From the NCBI GenBank assembly GCA_022360905.1, contig JAKSBX010000154.1, positions 1-63,388 on the forward strand: a DNA stretch of 63,388 nucleotides, written 5' to 3'. Below are positions 1 through 8,494 of the stretch, in pieces (position 1 is the stretch's first letter; every line of letters begins with the position of its first letter). Under the pieces are notes generated by a model. The model was not told the origin of the DNA. It ran no database searches and was given only the letters and a program-made list of their open reading frames with translations. A program made the translations under genes and the position numbers. This DNA comes from Chromatiales bacterium (GTDB lineage: Bacteria; Pseudomonadota; Gammaproteobacteria; Chromatiales; Chromatiaceae).

Positions 1-70
1 ACCAAAAGAAAGGGCGCCCGGCCGTCACGCCCCTTCGGGTCCGCTGCGATGCTCGGCAAAAACCGGCGGG

Positions 71-190
71 CCTGAAACTCGCTTTGCTCAAACAGTCAGG
101 CCCGCTGATCGGTTTTTGCCTGCGCTTCTCGCTCGTGCCGGGACGGGATTCAGAGGTGGTGCATTCTGACTTTTGAGCCTTTAGTTGTTT
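71..190. repeat. Family C direct repeat, copy 1
   Basis: About 120 bp that recurs at 3021-3140 with a modest number of mismatches. Its first half can fold: the arm 67-76 pairs with 96-105, and 55-65 pairs with 110-120, giving a long interrupted hairpin. I see no coding sequence in 1-390 besides the repeats. The two copies lie on either side of the kinase gene at 391. Confidence 0.75.
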
Positions 191-192
191 TG

Positions 193-290
193 TCCGCTAA
201 TATACGCAAATGGTGTGGATGTGTTGAATAATCAATCAGGCTCTACTGAGTTATTGGCGAGTATTTGCGGTGATTGGCGTCATTTGCGGC
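193..290. repeat. Family A palindromic intergenic repeat, copy 1 (degenerate)
   Basis: The right arm 261-289 carries the family core (ttgcggtgattggcgt then catttgcgg). The left arm 193-212 is a worn complement of it. It lies in the untranslated region before the kinase gene. The same core recurs near 2.8, 3.2, 10.1, 12.5, 43.0 and 53.4 kb. Confidence 0.6.
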
Positions 291-390
291 CATCCGATTA
301 GGGCGGTCCATAAGAATTTCCGCTTAGTGCCGCTATGATTTCGAAAGGTTTTAATCGTTTGGAAGGGTCATCGGATCCTGGGATTGGTGC

Positions 391-2763
391 ATGAGGCTGA
401 AGCAGATCGGGCGTTTTCAGGTTGGCAAAGAGCTGGGCTCGGGTAATCAGGGAACGGTATATCTCTGCCACGACAGCCAGTTGGAGCGCCAGGTGGCGAT
501 AAAGCTGCTCGATAAGGTATTGCAGGATGCTTCGTTTCGGGATGAAGCGCGTACCATGAGTAAACTGCAGCATCCCAATATCGTCTCGATCTATGAAGCC
601 GGTGAGCATCGGGGTACGCCATTTCTTGTTTTCGAATATGCTCAGGGTAAGTTGCTGTCGGACTATCTTCAGGGTGAGCCACTGGAGCTGCCTTTGGCGT
701 TGCAGATCTTCGAGGGTCTGTTGGAGGGTATGAGTCAGGCCCACCGGGCCGGGATCGTGCATCGGGATCTGAAACCGTCGAATATCATCATCGGTGAAGA
801 TAAGCAGCCTAAGATCATGGACTTCGGCATTGCCAGATTGCTCTCTGAAGCCAAGGGTCCCGACAAACAGCTGATCGGCACACCCAGATATCTGGCCCCC
901 GAGTATATCCAGGCAGGAGAAGTGGGTCCCCAGGCGGATGTGTTTGCCTTGGGATTGATTCTGGATGAGATGTTGACCGGAATGCCGGTGTTCAGTGGAC
1001 AGAGTCAGCAGATCGTCATCGATGCCATTCTCAAGCTGGAGCCGAAGCCTCCGTCACAGTTCAATTCCGCCGTGGATGAGAAGCTCGACCGTTTTATCCT
1101 CAAATCCCTGGAGAAGGATCCGGCACTGCGCTACAGCGATGCACAGGAGATGCGGGATGCCTTCAAGCAGATTTTCAAATCGGCCGAGTCAGAGCCGGTT
1201 TCCGATGTGGAAGCCAGTGGTACCGTCGATTTTCTATTGCGGCGCATGAAGCGTAAGAGTGACTTTCCCGCATTGTCACAATCGGTTCGCAGCATCAATG
1301 CCATGTCGGATGTCAGCGATCGCAGTGTCAACCAGATGGCCGGTGTGATCGTTAAGGACTTCGCTTTAACCAACAAGATCCTCAAGGTCGTCAACTCAGC
1401 CTTCTATGGTCGATTCTCCGGGCACATTGGAACCGTATCCAGAGCGGTGGTGGTGCTTGGCACTCAGGCGATCCGCTCACTCGCCGCATCGTTGATATTT
1501 TTCGAGCATATTGAGAATAAACAGCAGGCCGACTATCTCAGAGAGCTGGTCTCTTCTGCCCTGTTTCGCGCCACCTTGGCACAGAATGTAGCCGATGAGA
1601 TCGATCAGCAAGAGGCGGAGGAGTATTTTCTGACCGGGTTGCTCAGTGATCTCGGCAAGGTGCTGGTTGCCTTTTATCTGCCGGAAGAGTCGAAAGAGAT
1701 TGAGCGGTTGATCGAAGTCGAGAAAAAGGAGCCTGTTTCAGTACAGCACACTGTGCTTGGGGTCAGTTTTGAGACCGTCGGTATTGAAATTGCCAAGCAG
1801 TGGAATTTTCCCAAATCGTTAACCGACAGCCTGAAAGCCTGGCAGGGTGATCACTCACCGGTCAACCGGACTGAGAAGCGACGATTGGTCTCCCAGTTTG
1901 CCGATGAGACGATGCAGGTGATTGTCGAGAGTGGCTTTGATGATAAGGCCGCGTTGGATAGCCTGACTAAAAAATATTCCAAGAGCCTGAAACTTGGCAG
2001 TAAGAGAGTGGCAAAGCTGACAAAACAGTCGGTTGAGGACTTTCAGGAGTTGGCCGAGGCGATTGCAACTGATGTATCGAGCAGTTTTGTAAAAAAACTG
2101 AGGCATGGTCAGGAAATACCAACCGAGGAAAGTGCAAAAAAGCGGGAAAAAACCGCGGCAATCGCTCAGGATGGTCTGGATAATACACAGATACTCGATG
2201 AGGCTACCCAGGCACTGGATGAAACGAGTGTCGAGATGACCGTGCACAGTGCGGAGGATACTGAAGCGTTGCTGATGGATGGTCTGCAGGAGGTAACCGG
2301 GATGCTGGTGGGGGAGCACAGTGTTTCTGAAATCTTCAACGTGGTGTTGGAGACCATGTATCGGGCGGTTGGTTTTAAACGGGTCATCCTGGCACTATTG
2401 AATCCCAAGCAGGGTGAGATGGCTGGGCGGCTCGGGTTCGGTGACTCAGCCGATGAATTTACCAAGGCATTTCATTTCTCCACCAAGTACAGAGTCGATG
2501 TTTTTCATGGCGCCATGAAAAATGCGGTTGATGTCTATATTGCCGATGCGACGGATAAGAAAATCCAGGGTGACATCCCGGAGTGGTATAAAAAGATCTC
2601 CAAGGCGGGCTCTTTTTTGATTTTTCCCATTGTGGTCAATAAACGTGCTGTTGGCTTGATCTATGCGGACCATGCCAAGCCCCATGGGCTGGCGATCGAT
2701 AAGAAGCGTTTGAATCTGCTTAAGTCTTTGAGAAATCAGATTGTGCTTGCGGTTAAGTCTTGA
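391..2763 (+). CDS. Serine/threonine protein kinase fused to HDOD and GAF domains
   Basis: A 790-residue soluble signalling protein with three modules. Residues 1-265 are a Hanks-type kinase: glycine loop GSGNQG at 16-21, ATP-binding Lys38, catalytic HRD with Asp126 followed by KPSN, and DFG with Asp144. All key residues are present, so it should be active. Residues about 275-480 are an HDOD domain (NSAFYGRF followed by the VVVLGTQAIR segment). A linker of about 130 residues follows, then a GAF domain at about 630-790. No transmembrane segment is visible, unlike most bacterial STPKs. No operon partner is visible: repeats flank the gene on both sides. It probably phosphorylates a protein target in response to something bound by GAF; ligand and target are unknown. 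Confidence 0.9.
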   Translation: MRLKQIGRFQVGKELGSGNQGTVYLCHDSQLERQVAIKLLDKVLQDASFRDEARTMSKLQHPNIVSIYEAGEHRGTPFLVFEYAQGKLLSDYLQGEPLELPLALQIFEGLLEGMSQAHRAGIVHRDLKPSNIIIGEDKQPKIMDFGIARLLSEAKGPDKQLIGTPRYLAPEYIQAGEVGPQADVFALGLILDEMLTGMPVFSGQSQQIVIDAILKLEPKPPSQFNSAVDEKLDRFILKSLEKDPALRYSDAQEMRDAFKQIFKSAESEPVSDVEASGTVDFLLRRMKRKSDFPALSQSVRSINAMSDVSDRSVNQMAGVIVKDFALTNKILKVVNSAFYGRFSGHIGTVSRAVVVLGTQAIRSLAASLIFFEHIENKQQADYLRELVSSALFRATLAQNVADEIDQQEAEEYFLTGLLSDLGKVLVAFYLPEESKEIERLIEVEKKEPVSVQHTVLGVSFETVGIEIAKQWNFPKSLTDSLKAWQGDHSPVNRTEKRRLVSQFADETMQVIVESGFDDKAALDSLTKKYSKSLKLGSKRVAKLTKQSVEDFQELAEAIATDVSSSFVKKLRHGQEIPTEESAKKREKTAAIAQDGLDNTQILDEATQALDETSVEMTVHSAEDTEALLMDGLQEVTGMLVGEHSVSEIFNVVLETMYRAVGFKRVILALLNPKQGEMAGRLGFGDSADEFTKAFHFSTKYRVDVFHGAMKNAVDVYIADATDKKIQGDIPEWYKKISKAGSFLIFPIVVNKRAVGLIYADHAKPHGLAIDKKRLNLLKSLRNQIVLAVKS

Positions 2764-2770
2764 GTTTTTT

Positions 2771-2982
2771 TTGTCCGCAAATGAACGCTAATGAACGCAA
2801 ATAAGAGTCGCAAATTGAATTAGTGTTTGGGGTTGGATTCGATTCAGGCAGTAATATGCTCAGTGACTTTTTTGTGGCTATTGGCAATGCTTGGCCTCCA
2901 TTTGCGGCGTGAATCAACGGCTCCAGGCCTATCAGATACAATACAACCATTAGCGTTTATTCGCGTTCATTTGCGGACTGAA
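2771..2982. repeat. Family A palindromic repeat, copy 2
   Basis: The left arm starts at 2771 (gtccgcaaatgaacgc) and its inverted complement ends at 2982 (gcgttcatttgcggac). The central part resembles that of copy 3 (a shared segment aattagtgtttggg), so copies 2 and 3 look like a duplication about 380 bp apart. No gene is credible in 2764-3484. Confidence 0.7.
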
Positions 2983-3020
2983 TTCTTAAAGAACCTCTGC
3001 CACTCGTTATTGTTCTCTTG

Positions 3021-3140
3021 CCTGAAACTCGCTTCGCTCAAACAGTCAGGCCCGCTGATCGGTTTTTGCCTGCGCTTCTCGCTCGTGCCGGGACGGTATG
3101 CAGAGGTGGTGAATTCCGGTTTGGGAGCCTGTAGTGGTTT
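3021..3140. repeat. Family C direct repeat, copy 2
   Basis: Second copy of the 120-bp element at 71-190. It retains the short hairpin gcctga...tcaggc but lacks the outer left arm present in copy 1. It sits between two family A copies, giving the nested order A-C-A between 2771 and 3332. Confidence 0.75.
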
Positions 3141-3152
3141 GTGTTTATTTTT

Positions 3153-3332
3153 AAGTCCGCAAATGAACGCTAATGAACGCAAATAGGAGTGGCAAATTGT
3201 ATTAGTGTTTGGGATTGGATTGGCCTCATATATCAACATACCCTGTGATCATTTAGCGGCTTGATTTAATTGCTCCAGGCCTACCCGCATCAGCATAACC
3301 ATTAGCGTTTATTCGCGTTCATTTGCGGACTG
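3153..3332. repeat. Family A palindromic repeat, copy 3
   Basis: Left arm 3153-3186 and right arm 3300-3332 are inverted complements and nearly match those of copy 2. Confidence 0.7.
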
Positions 3333-3396
3333 ATTTAAAAAATTCTTAGTGAAACTTTGAACCGTGGAGCGGCAGGTTTTTGCAGCCCTGAAATGA

Positions 3397-3434
3397 AGCA
3401 CCGGGTTACAGATGGTGTTCTGTAACCCGGTGCT
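3397..3434 (-). terminator. Terminator hairpin after the Ig-like repeat gene
   Basis: A perfect 16-bp stem (3397-3412 with 3419-3434) and 6-nt loop, 51 nt past the stop codon of the minus-strand gene. The RNA then has a loose U-rich stretch (uucauuu), so it is terminator-like but not ideal. Confidence 0.6.
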
Positions 3435-3484
3435 GAGTGCCAACCAATCGGTTGTTGGTGCAAATCCTTTTGCGGTGGTCTTTA

Positions 3485-6151
3485 CTACATGGTGTCTTTC
3501 GCTACCACATTGGAGAGGTCACTTTCATTACCAGAGAGGTCGTATGCGGTAATTGCGAAGTAGTAAGTACCGGTTTCCAAGTTTTCAATCACATGGTTGT
3601 TGATTGTGCAGTCATCTACATCCACTACGGGTGAGAGGTTGCTGTTGCTGGTTCCCATGTAGAGTCTGTAGCCGGAGATTTCACTCAGATCCAGTGAGCT
3701 GCCGTCGGTTCTGGTGGCAGGTGCTACCCAGGAGAGTGACACGCTACCCGTGGTAGGTGTGGTCTGGGAGGCTTCCACGACCAGGGTCAGTGGGCTCAGT
3801 GATGCAGTGTCAGTACCATCGGATACGGTGATCACGATGTTGCTGTAGCTGCCTTCGTCCGCTTCTGCCGGGGTACCGCTCAGGGTGCCGTTGCTGCTGT
3901 TGAAGCTGGCCCAGCTTGGCAGGTTGCTGATGCTGAAGGTCAACGTATCGTTGTCTGCATCGGAGGCGGTTGGTGTGAAGACATAACCGTCGCCAACTAC
4001 CACACTCTGATCAGGTGTGCCGCTGATAACCGGAGCGTTGTTCGGTGCTTCGACATCATGGATGGTGACAACACTGACGGATGGATCGTTCAGGGTGTAA
4101 CCCGTGCTCGGCTCGTTAAGATGAACTTCGAAGGTCTCCGCACCCTCGTCTGCTGTGTCAGACATGGTGTTGATGCGGATGGTCTTGCTGGTTTCACCAT
4201 CGAGGAAGTTCAAGGCTGTCCAGACATAACCGGTGTAGTCCTGAGAGTGTCTGGCTTCGACGCCGTAGGTGCCGTAGTTGACGGTTGCTGCGCCATTGCC
4301 GTTGTTACGGGTAACGGTCAGGGTTACAGCGCTGCCTTCTTCCACATCATAGCCGTTGCTGGCGAACTGGAAGGTGCCGCCCTCTTCAGCCACATCGGCA
4401 ACCGTGATGGCGAAAGGTGCCAGGCTTGCCTGCTCGCTGCCGTCAGAGACGGTGATCACGATGTTTGAGTAGCTGCCGGCTGAGTTGGAGTCAGGGGTGC
4501 CGCTCAGTTGGCCGGTGCTTGAGTTAAAGCTGGCCCAGCTGGGCAGATTGCTGACGCTGAAGCTCAGGGCGTCGCCATCGGGATCGCTGGCTGTCGGGGT
4601 GAAGCTGTAGGCGCTGCCTTCATCCAGACTGGTCGCCGGTGTGCCACTGATGGTAGGTGCACGATTGGTGTCGGAGACCGTGATGCTGAATGCGCTCAAT
4701 GAAGCTGTGGCGGAGCCGTCAGAGACACTGATTCGGATGTTGCTGGTGGTGCCGGCGTCATCCATACCCGGTGTGCCGCTCAGTACGCCGGTAGAGGTGT
4801 TGAAGCTGGCCCAGGAAGGACGATTTGCGATGGAGAAGCTGAGGCTGTCGCCATCGGCGTCATCGGCTGAAGGTGCAAATCGGTAGCTGCTACCCTCGGC
4901 AACGGAGGTTGCCGGCGAACCACTAATGGTGGGTGCCTGGTTGGTGCCGGTGACCGTAATGCTGAAGGCACTCAGTGAAGCCGAGGCGGAGCCGTCAGAG
5001 ACACTGATCTGGATATTGCTGGTGGTACCTTCATCATCCATACCCGGTGTGCCGCTCAGTACGCCGGTAGAGGTGTTGAAGCTGGCCCAGGAAGGACGAT
5101 TTGCAATGGAGAAGCTGAGGCGGTCGCCATCGGCGTCATTGGCAGAGGGGGCAAATCGGTAGCTGCTACCCTCGGCAACGGAGGTTGCCGGCGAACCACT
5201 GATGGTGGGCGCCTGGTTGGTGCCGGTTACGGTAATGCTGAAGGGACTCAGTGAAGCAGAAGCAGAGCCGTCAGAGACACTGATCTGGATATTGCTGGTG
5301 GTACCTTCATCGTTCATGCCTGGTGCGCCGCTCAATACACCGGTAGAGGTGTTGAAGCTGGCCCAGGAGGGACGATTCGCAATGGAGAAGCTGAGGCTGT
5401 CGCCGTCGGCGTCATTGGCGGAGGGGGCAAATCTGTAGCTGCCGCCTTCGGCAACGGAGGATGCCGGTGAACCGCTGATGGTGGGCGCTTGGTTGGTGTT
5501 GCTAACAGTAATGCTGAAAGCACTCAGAGAGGCTGTGTCAGTACCGTCAGAAACAGTGATACGGATATTGCTGGTGGTGCCGGCATCGTCCATATCCGGT
5601 GTGCCGCTGAGCTGACCGGTGGAGCTGTTGAAGCTGGCCCAGGAGGGGCGATTCGCGATGGAGAAGCTGAGGCTGTCGCCATCGGCATCACTGGCGCTTG
5701 GACGGAAGCTATAGGCCTGGCCTTCGGCTACCTGGGTGTTGGGAGAGCCACTGATCACCGGTGGTGTGTTTTCCGGAGTTGGATCTGGATCGGGATTAGG
5801 ATCTTCACCGGCAACGAAACAGTCGCTGGGAGCTCGGCGAATGGCTGCACCGGCTGATTCTGAACCGGATACCACGTCAACTTTACAAGGTACGAACGGA
5901 GGAGCAACCTGCTTGATCCGCCAGATGCCTCTCTTGTCGACAGTAGCTGTGCCGACTGGCAGGATTGAATTTGCGACATAAGCGTTGACTTGGGCTCCAG
6001 GCACTCCCTGACCTTTGATCACCAATTTATCCTTTGCATTTCTCCATACAGCTTTGTAGATGGATAGATCGGCGGCTTGGGCGAGGTTGATATCTGCAGA
6101 AAACAGAGCCGGGAATAAAATCAACGGAATGAGTTTGCGTGTTGCGTTCAT
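3485..6151 (-). CDS. Secreted multidomain Ig-like (He_PIG) / Calx-beta / fibronectin III surface protein
   Basis: An 888-residue exported protein. I chose the ATG at 6151 because a Sec signal peptide (MNATRKL, a hydrophobic core, then NLAQA) begins there and a purine-rich GAGGTC/AAGGTC stretch precedes it; an in-frame start at 6211 lacks these. After a roughly 100-residue N-terminal domain come five tandem 92-residue putative-Ig/cadherin-like units (each with DADGDSLSFSI, PSWASFN, GTP and VSDGS signatures), a Calx-beta-like domain (EEGSAVTLTVTR, DEGAETFEV), a sixth Ig-like unit and a C-terminal fibronectin III domain (GYRLYMG, YYFAITAYD). The acidic repeats suggest calcium binding. There is no LPXTG, autotransporter or obvious type I signal. 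It is probably an adhesin or surface-layer protein; the export route beyond Sec is unknown. Confidence 0.85.
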   Translation of the reverse strand: MNATRKLIPLILFPALFSADINLAQAADLSIYKAVWRNAKDKLVIKGQGVPGAQVNAYVANSILPVGTATVDKRGIWRIKQVAPPFVPCKVDVVSGSESAGAAIRRAPSDCFVAGEDPNPDPDPTPENTPPVISGSPNTQVAEGQAYSFRPSASDADGDSLSFSIANRPSWASFNSSTGQLSGTPDMDDAGTTSNIRITVSDGTDTASLSAFSITVSNTNQAPTISGSPASSVAEGGSYRFAPSANDADGDSLSFSIANRPSWASFNTSTGVLSGAPGMNDEGTTSNIQISVSDGSASASLSPFSITVTGTNQAPTISGSPATSVAEGSSYRFAPSANDADGDRLSFSIANRPSWASFNTSTGVLSGTPGMDDEGTTSNIQISVSDGSASASLSAFSITVTGTNQAPTISGSPATSVAEGSSYRFAPSADDADGDSLSFSIANRPSWASFNTSTGVLSGTPGMDDAGTTSNIRISVSDGSATASLSAFSITVSDTNRAPTISGTPATSLDEGSAYSFTPTASDPDGDALSFSVSNLPSWASFNSSTGQLSGTPDSNSAGSYSNIVITVSDGSEQASLAPFAITVADVAEEGGTFQFASNGYDVEEGSAVTLTVTRNNGNGAATVNYGTYGVEARHSQDYTGYVWTALNFLDGETSKTIRINTMSDTADEGAETFEVHLNEPSTGYTLNDPSVSVVTIHDVEAPNNAPVISGTPDQSVVVGDGYVFTPTASDADNDTLTFSISNLPSWASFNSSNGTLSGTPAEADEGSYSNIVITVSDGTDTASLSPLTLVVEASQTTPTTGSVSLSWVAPATRTDGSSLDLSEISGYRLYMGTSNSNLSPVVDVDDCTINNHVIENLETGTYYFAITAYDLSGNESDLSNVVAKDTM
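4669..5772. repeat. Tandem 276-bp coding repeats
   Basis: Four consecutive copies of a 276-bp unit (92 codons) inside the surface protein gene. The middle copies are nearly identical at DNA level: for example the segment at 4918 recurs 276 bp on at 5194 and again at 5470. A fifth, more diverged unit lies just below 4669 and a sixth beyond the Calx-beta domain. The similarity points to recent duplication or gene conversion. Confidence 0.85.
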
Positions 6152-6523
6152 GACCTTTGTGACCTCGAAATGAGTTTTCCCTAAAAAGTTGTTGCTCACT
6201 ATGGCGGTCAATGGGGGTTTTTATGCATACACAAGGTCACAGTTTTGGTGGACGGAATTCACACTATTTACGCTTCCTCACAGCAGTGTGAATTGGCTCG
6301 AAAATAGAGTAGAAGGAGTTCACAATTTATTCCTCAAGTTGCACGGTCTGCCGGGTTCAGAAATGGGCTTGATGGGTCCACGGTTTCTATTGTTGACTGT
6401 TAAGCTATGTTTTAAAAAAGGGCCTATTTTCAGTAATTGAGCGGCGTTGCTTTAAATCCGGCAACTGAAAAACAGGCCGATCTGTTTTGCGACCGAAAAA
6501 ATGAAAGTGCGAGTGAGGATGGT

Positions 6524-7135
6524 ATGAAAAGCGTTACCAGAATGATCTTATCGGTATTTTGTATGATGTGTTTATACACCCAGCAAAGTACCGCCTCTTC
6601 CTATGTCATCGATACCGAGGGGGGGCATGCCTTTATTCAATTCAGAATAAGCCATCTTGGATACAGTTGGCTGGTCGGGCGTTTTAATCGGTTTTCCGGG
6701 GAGTTTGTCTACGACACGAGCAACCCCTCCGAGGCATCCGTTAACGTGCTCGTGGAAACGGCGAGTATCGATTCGAATCATGCCGAGCGGGACAAGCATC
6801 TGCGGGATGAAGATTTTCTCGCAGTGAAACAGTTTCCGGAGGCCCGATTTGTCAGTAGTTCATACACTGAGCGTGAGGATGGCACCGGGCTACTGAGGGG
6901 GAATCTGACCCTCAGGGGAGTCACCCGGCCGATCGATATCGAAGTGGAGCATGTGGGAGCTGGAAGCGATCCCTGGGGAGGCTATCGGCGTGGTTTTACC
7001 GGTAAGGCCAGATTGGTGCTGGCGGATTTCGGTATTACCAAGTATCTCGGTGAGGCCGCCAAAGAGATGGAATTAATCCTAGGCATTGAAGGGATTCGCA
7101 GCAAGTCGCAACGTGGCTCCAGAAAACCACGGTAA
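6524..7135 (+). CDS. YceI family protein, exported
   Basis: A 203-residue periplasmic protein. The start at 6524 is chosen because a signal peptide follows (MKSVTRMILSVFCMMCLY, cleavage near STAS). The mature part shows the YceI lipocalin-like fold: YVIDTEGGHAFIQFRISHLGYSWLVGRFNRFSGEF at its N-terminus, then ASVNVLVETASIDSNHAERDKHLRDEDFLAVKQFP and LRGNLTLRGVTRPI. YceI proteins bind isoprenoid-type lipids in known structures; the ligand here is not known. It stands alone between genes on the opposite strand. The extra in-frame TTG at 6437 is not supported. Confidence 0.88.
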   Translation: MKSVTRMILSVFCMMCLYTQQSTASSYVIDTEGGHAFIQFRISHLGYSWLVGRFNRFSGEFVYDTSNPSEASVNVLVETASIDSNHAERDKHLRDEDFLAVKQFPEARFVSSSYTEREDGTGLLRGNLTLRGVTRPIDIEVEHVGAGSDPWGGYRRGFTGKARLVLADFGITKYLGEAAKEMELILGIEGIRSKSQRGSRKPR

Positions 7136-7186
7136 TATCCCTGTCGTGTGGCTTCGGTATCATCGGAAAGCTTCGCTGGGATCACT

Positions 7187-7208
7187 GGATTCGTGTTAAC
7201 GGGCCCTA
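7187..7208. repeat. Family B repeat, copy 1
   Basis: ggattcgtgttaacgggcccta. The last three bases are the reverse complement of the TAG stop codon of the minus-strand HIRAN gene, so the repeat overlaps the end of that gene. Confidence 0.65.
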
Positions 7209-7631
7209 GGAGACCCACTCGGAGGTGCGTTCGCCGATCCAGGTGACCTGAAAACGAATCCTGCGCCAGGGATTGTCATCGTCCAGCAGACGTATGATGG
7301 TGGCTTCCAGGCACTCCCCCTGGTCGAGCAGGCGGGCCAGAGTGCGGTTTTCCCGCATCGGGATATAGCCCAGGTGCTCGTTTTTAAACCATACTGCGAT
7401 GGCGAAACGGTCGTGGGGATTGCTCGGTTCCCGCTTCAGATGGAGGGTCTCTCCCAGCTGGAGAAACGGCCAGATGGCCGGTCCGCGATGGTATTGGAAG
7501 CCCGCCAGCGGGGACTCCTGCAGGATGACTTTTTTCCGGCTTGGGATGGTTGTTGTTCTGCTGTGAATTTTTCTCGCCAGATGTTTGGCGGGAAAGCGGA
7601 ATAGGGCAGCAAGCATTTGGCTCTGTTTCAT
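7206..7631 (-). CDS. HIRAN domain protein
   Basis: A 141-residue protein whose residues about 38-130 form a HIRAN domain: SPLAGFQYHRGPAIWP, then LKREPSNPHDRFAIAVWFKNEHLGYIPMREN. HIRAN is known from the helicase HLTF, where it binds 3' single-strand DNA ends, and it also occurs as a stand-alone domain in bacteria. The N-terminal 35 residues are basic and hydrophobic and could be a weak membrane anchor or a mis-set start. Its stop codon lies inside a family B repeat. Role unknown. Confidence 0.75.
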   Translation of the reverse strand: MKQSQMLAALFRFPAKHLARKIHSRTTTIPSRKKVILQESPLAGFQYHRGPAIWPFLQLGETLHLKREPSNPHDRFAIAVWFKNEHLGYIPMRENRTLARLLDQGECLEATIIRLLDDDNPWRRIRFQVTWIGERTSEWVS

Positions 7632-7716
7632 CGTCTGTGCTCCTGGTCGATGGTGTCAACGAGAATAACATTTGAAGAGACTCATTCCGTGAGTCCGTAG
7701 TGAGGATGAATTAGCC

Positions 7717-8118
7717 GTGCTGGAATATGTTTTTTTCGATCAACGTCCGTGGCAGGATTTCATCGATTACCTGAAACACTTGGGGGTGACGCTTGAGACC
7801 GCCCGTGATGATGAGGAGTGGCTGGTCTACGTTCCGGAGGAGCTGGACGATGAGACCGATGAAAAGATTGAAGCGCGTTACGAAACTCTGCTTGAGATGA
7901 ATGAGCGGCTGATTGCCGACCAGCAGGGAAGCGCACATGTGGATAGGGCGGGGATCAATGTGAGACTGATGGACGGCCGGGTTGTGCAGGCGGAGGTGGA
8001 TCCGCAACTGATCAATCGCCTGCTGCAGGTCGTTTCGGTTGAGGAGCTGGGTGAGTTTGTCAGTGCAGTTGCTCAGGCGGTTGAGCAAGGGGATGAGCGG
8101 CCACTCTGTCAGCGTTGA
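7717..8118 (+). CDS. Conserved hypothetical protein (133 aa, acidic)
   Basis: GTG start at 7717, preceded by a TGAGGA-type ribosome site at 7701. A small acidic soluble protein (EELDDETDEKIEARYETLLEMNERL) with a predicted alpha/beta start and a helical middle. No family recognised with certainty. Its stop overlaps the convergent gene at 8109-8342 by 10 bp. Confidence 0.65.
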   Translation: MLEYVFFDQRPWQDFIDYLKHLGVTLETARDDEEWLVYVPEELDDETDEKIEARYETLLEMNERLIADQQGSAHVDRAGINVRLMDGRVVQAEVDPQLINRLLQVVSVEELGEFVSAVAQAVEQGDERPLCQR

Positions 8119-8342
8119 GCTTTTTCAGTGGATTCTTTTCCTGCATCGTCGGTGCGTTGTTCGTCCGCTTTGCGGGCCTTTTCATTAGCAATCCTTGCCG
8201 CTTTTTTCTGTTCCACCAGTTCGATGTACTCTTTCGGTGACTGATTGATGCTGGTCTGGGGTGGATTGTCGCTGCGTTGCATGACATAGGTGATGCCAAG
8301 GATCAGGGCGATGAATACCACAAAAAAAGCTGTCCTGGACAT
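8109..8342 (-). CDS. Small membrane-anchored hypothetical protein
   Basis: 77 residues from the ATG at 8342, which has a strong GAGGAGAAGAGG ribosome site; the longer reading to 8387 lacks one. One N-terminal transmembrane helix (TAFFVVFIALILGITYVM) is followed by a charged, Lys/Glu/Ala-rich helical tail (YIELVEQKKAARIANEKARKADEQ). Function not recognised. Tail-to-tail with the preceding gene. Confidence 0.6.
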   Translation of the reverse strand: MSRTAFFVVFIALILGITYVMQRSDNPPQTSINQSPKEYIELVEQKKAARIANEKARKADEQRTDDAGKESTEKAQR

Positions 8343-8494
8343 GATTCCTCTTCTCCTCAAGGCCTGGACCGATTGGATTGGCGTCACCAGGCCCGAAATG
8401 GATCGTAGCTCACCTTCTTCTTGGCTGAGCGCAGCAGGCTGGCCATGCCAAACTGCAACCCTATAGCGGGAATTATAACAGGCCGAGGGTGGGG

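Noticed and set aside
2827-3186. 119-codon frame across the 3-kb repeats
   Set aside because: It runs through dispersed repeats and also matches the non-coding copy at 71-190.
4669-5772. CRISPR-like periodic array
   Set aside because: The period is 276 bp and in frame; it encodes protein domains rather than short repeats and spacers.
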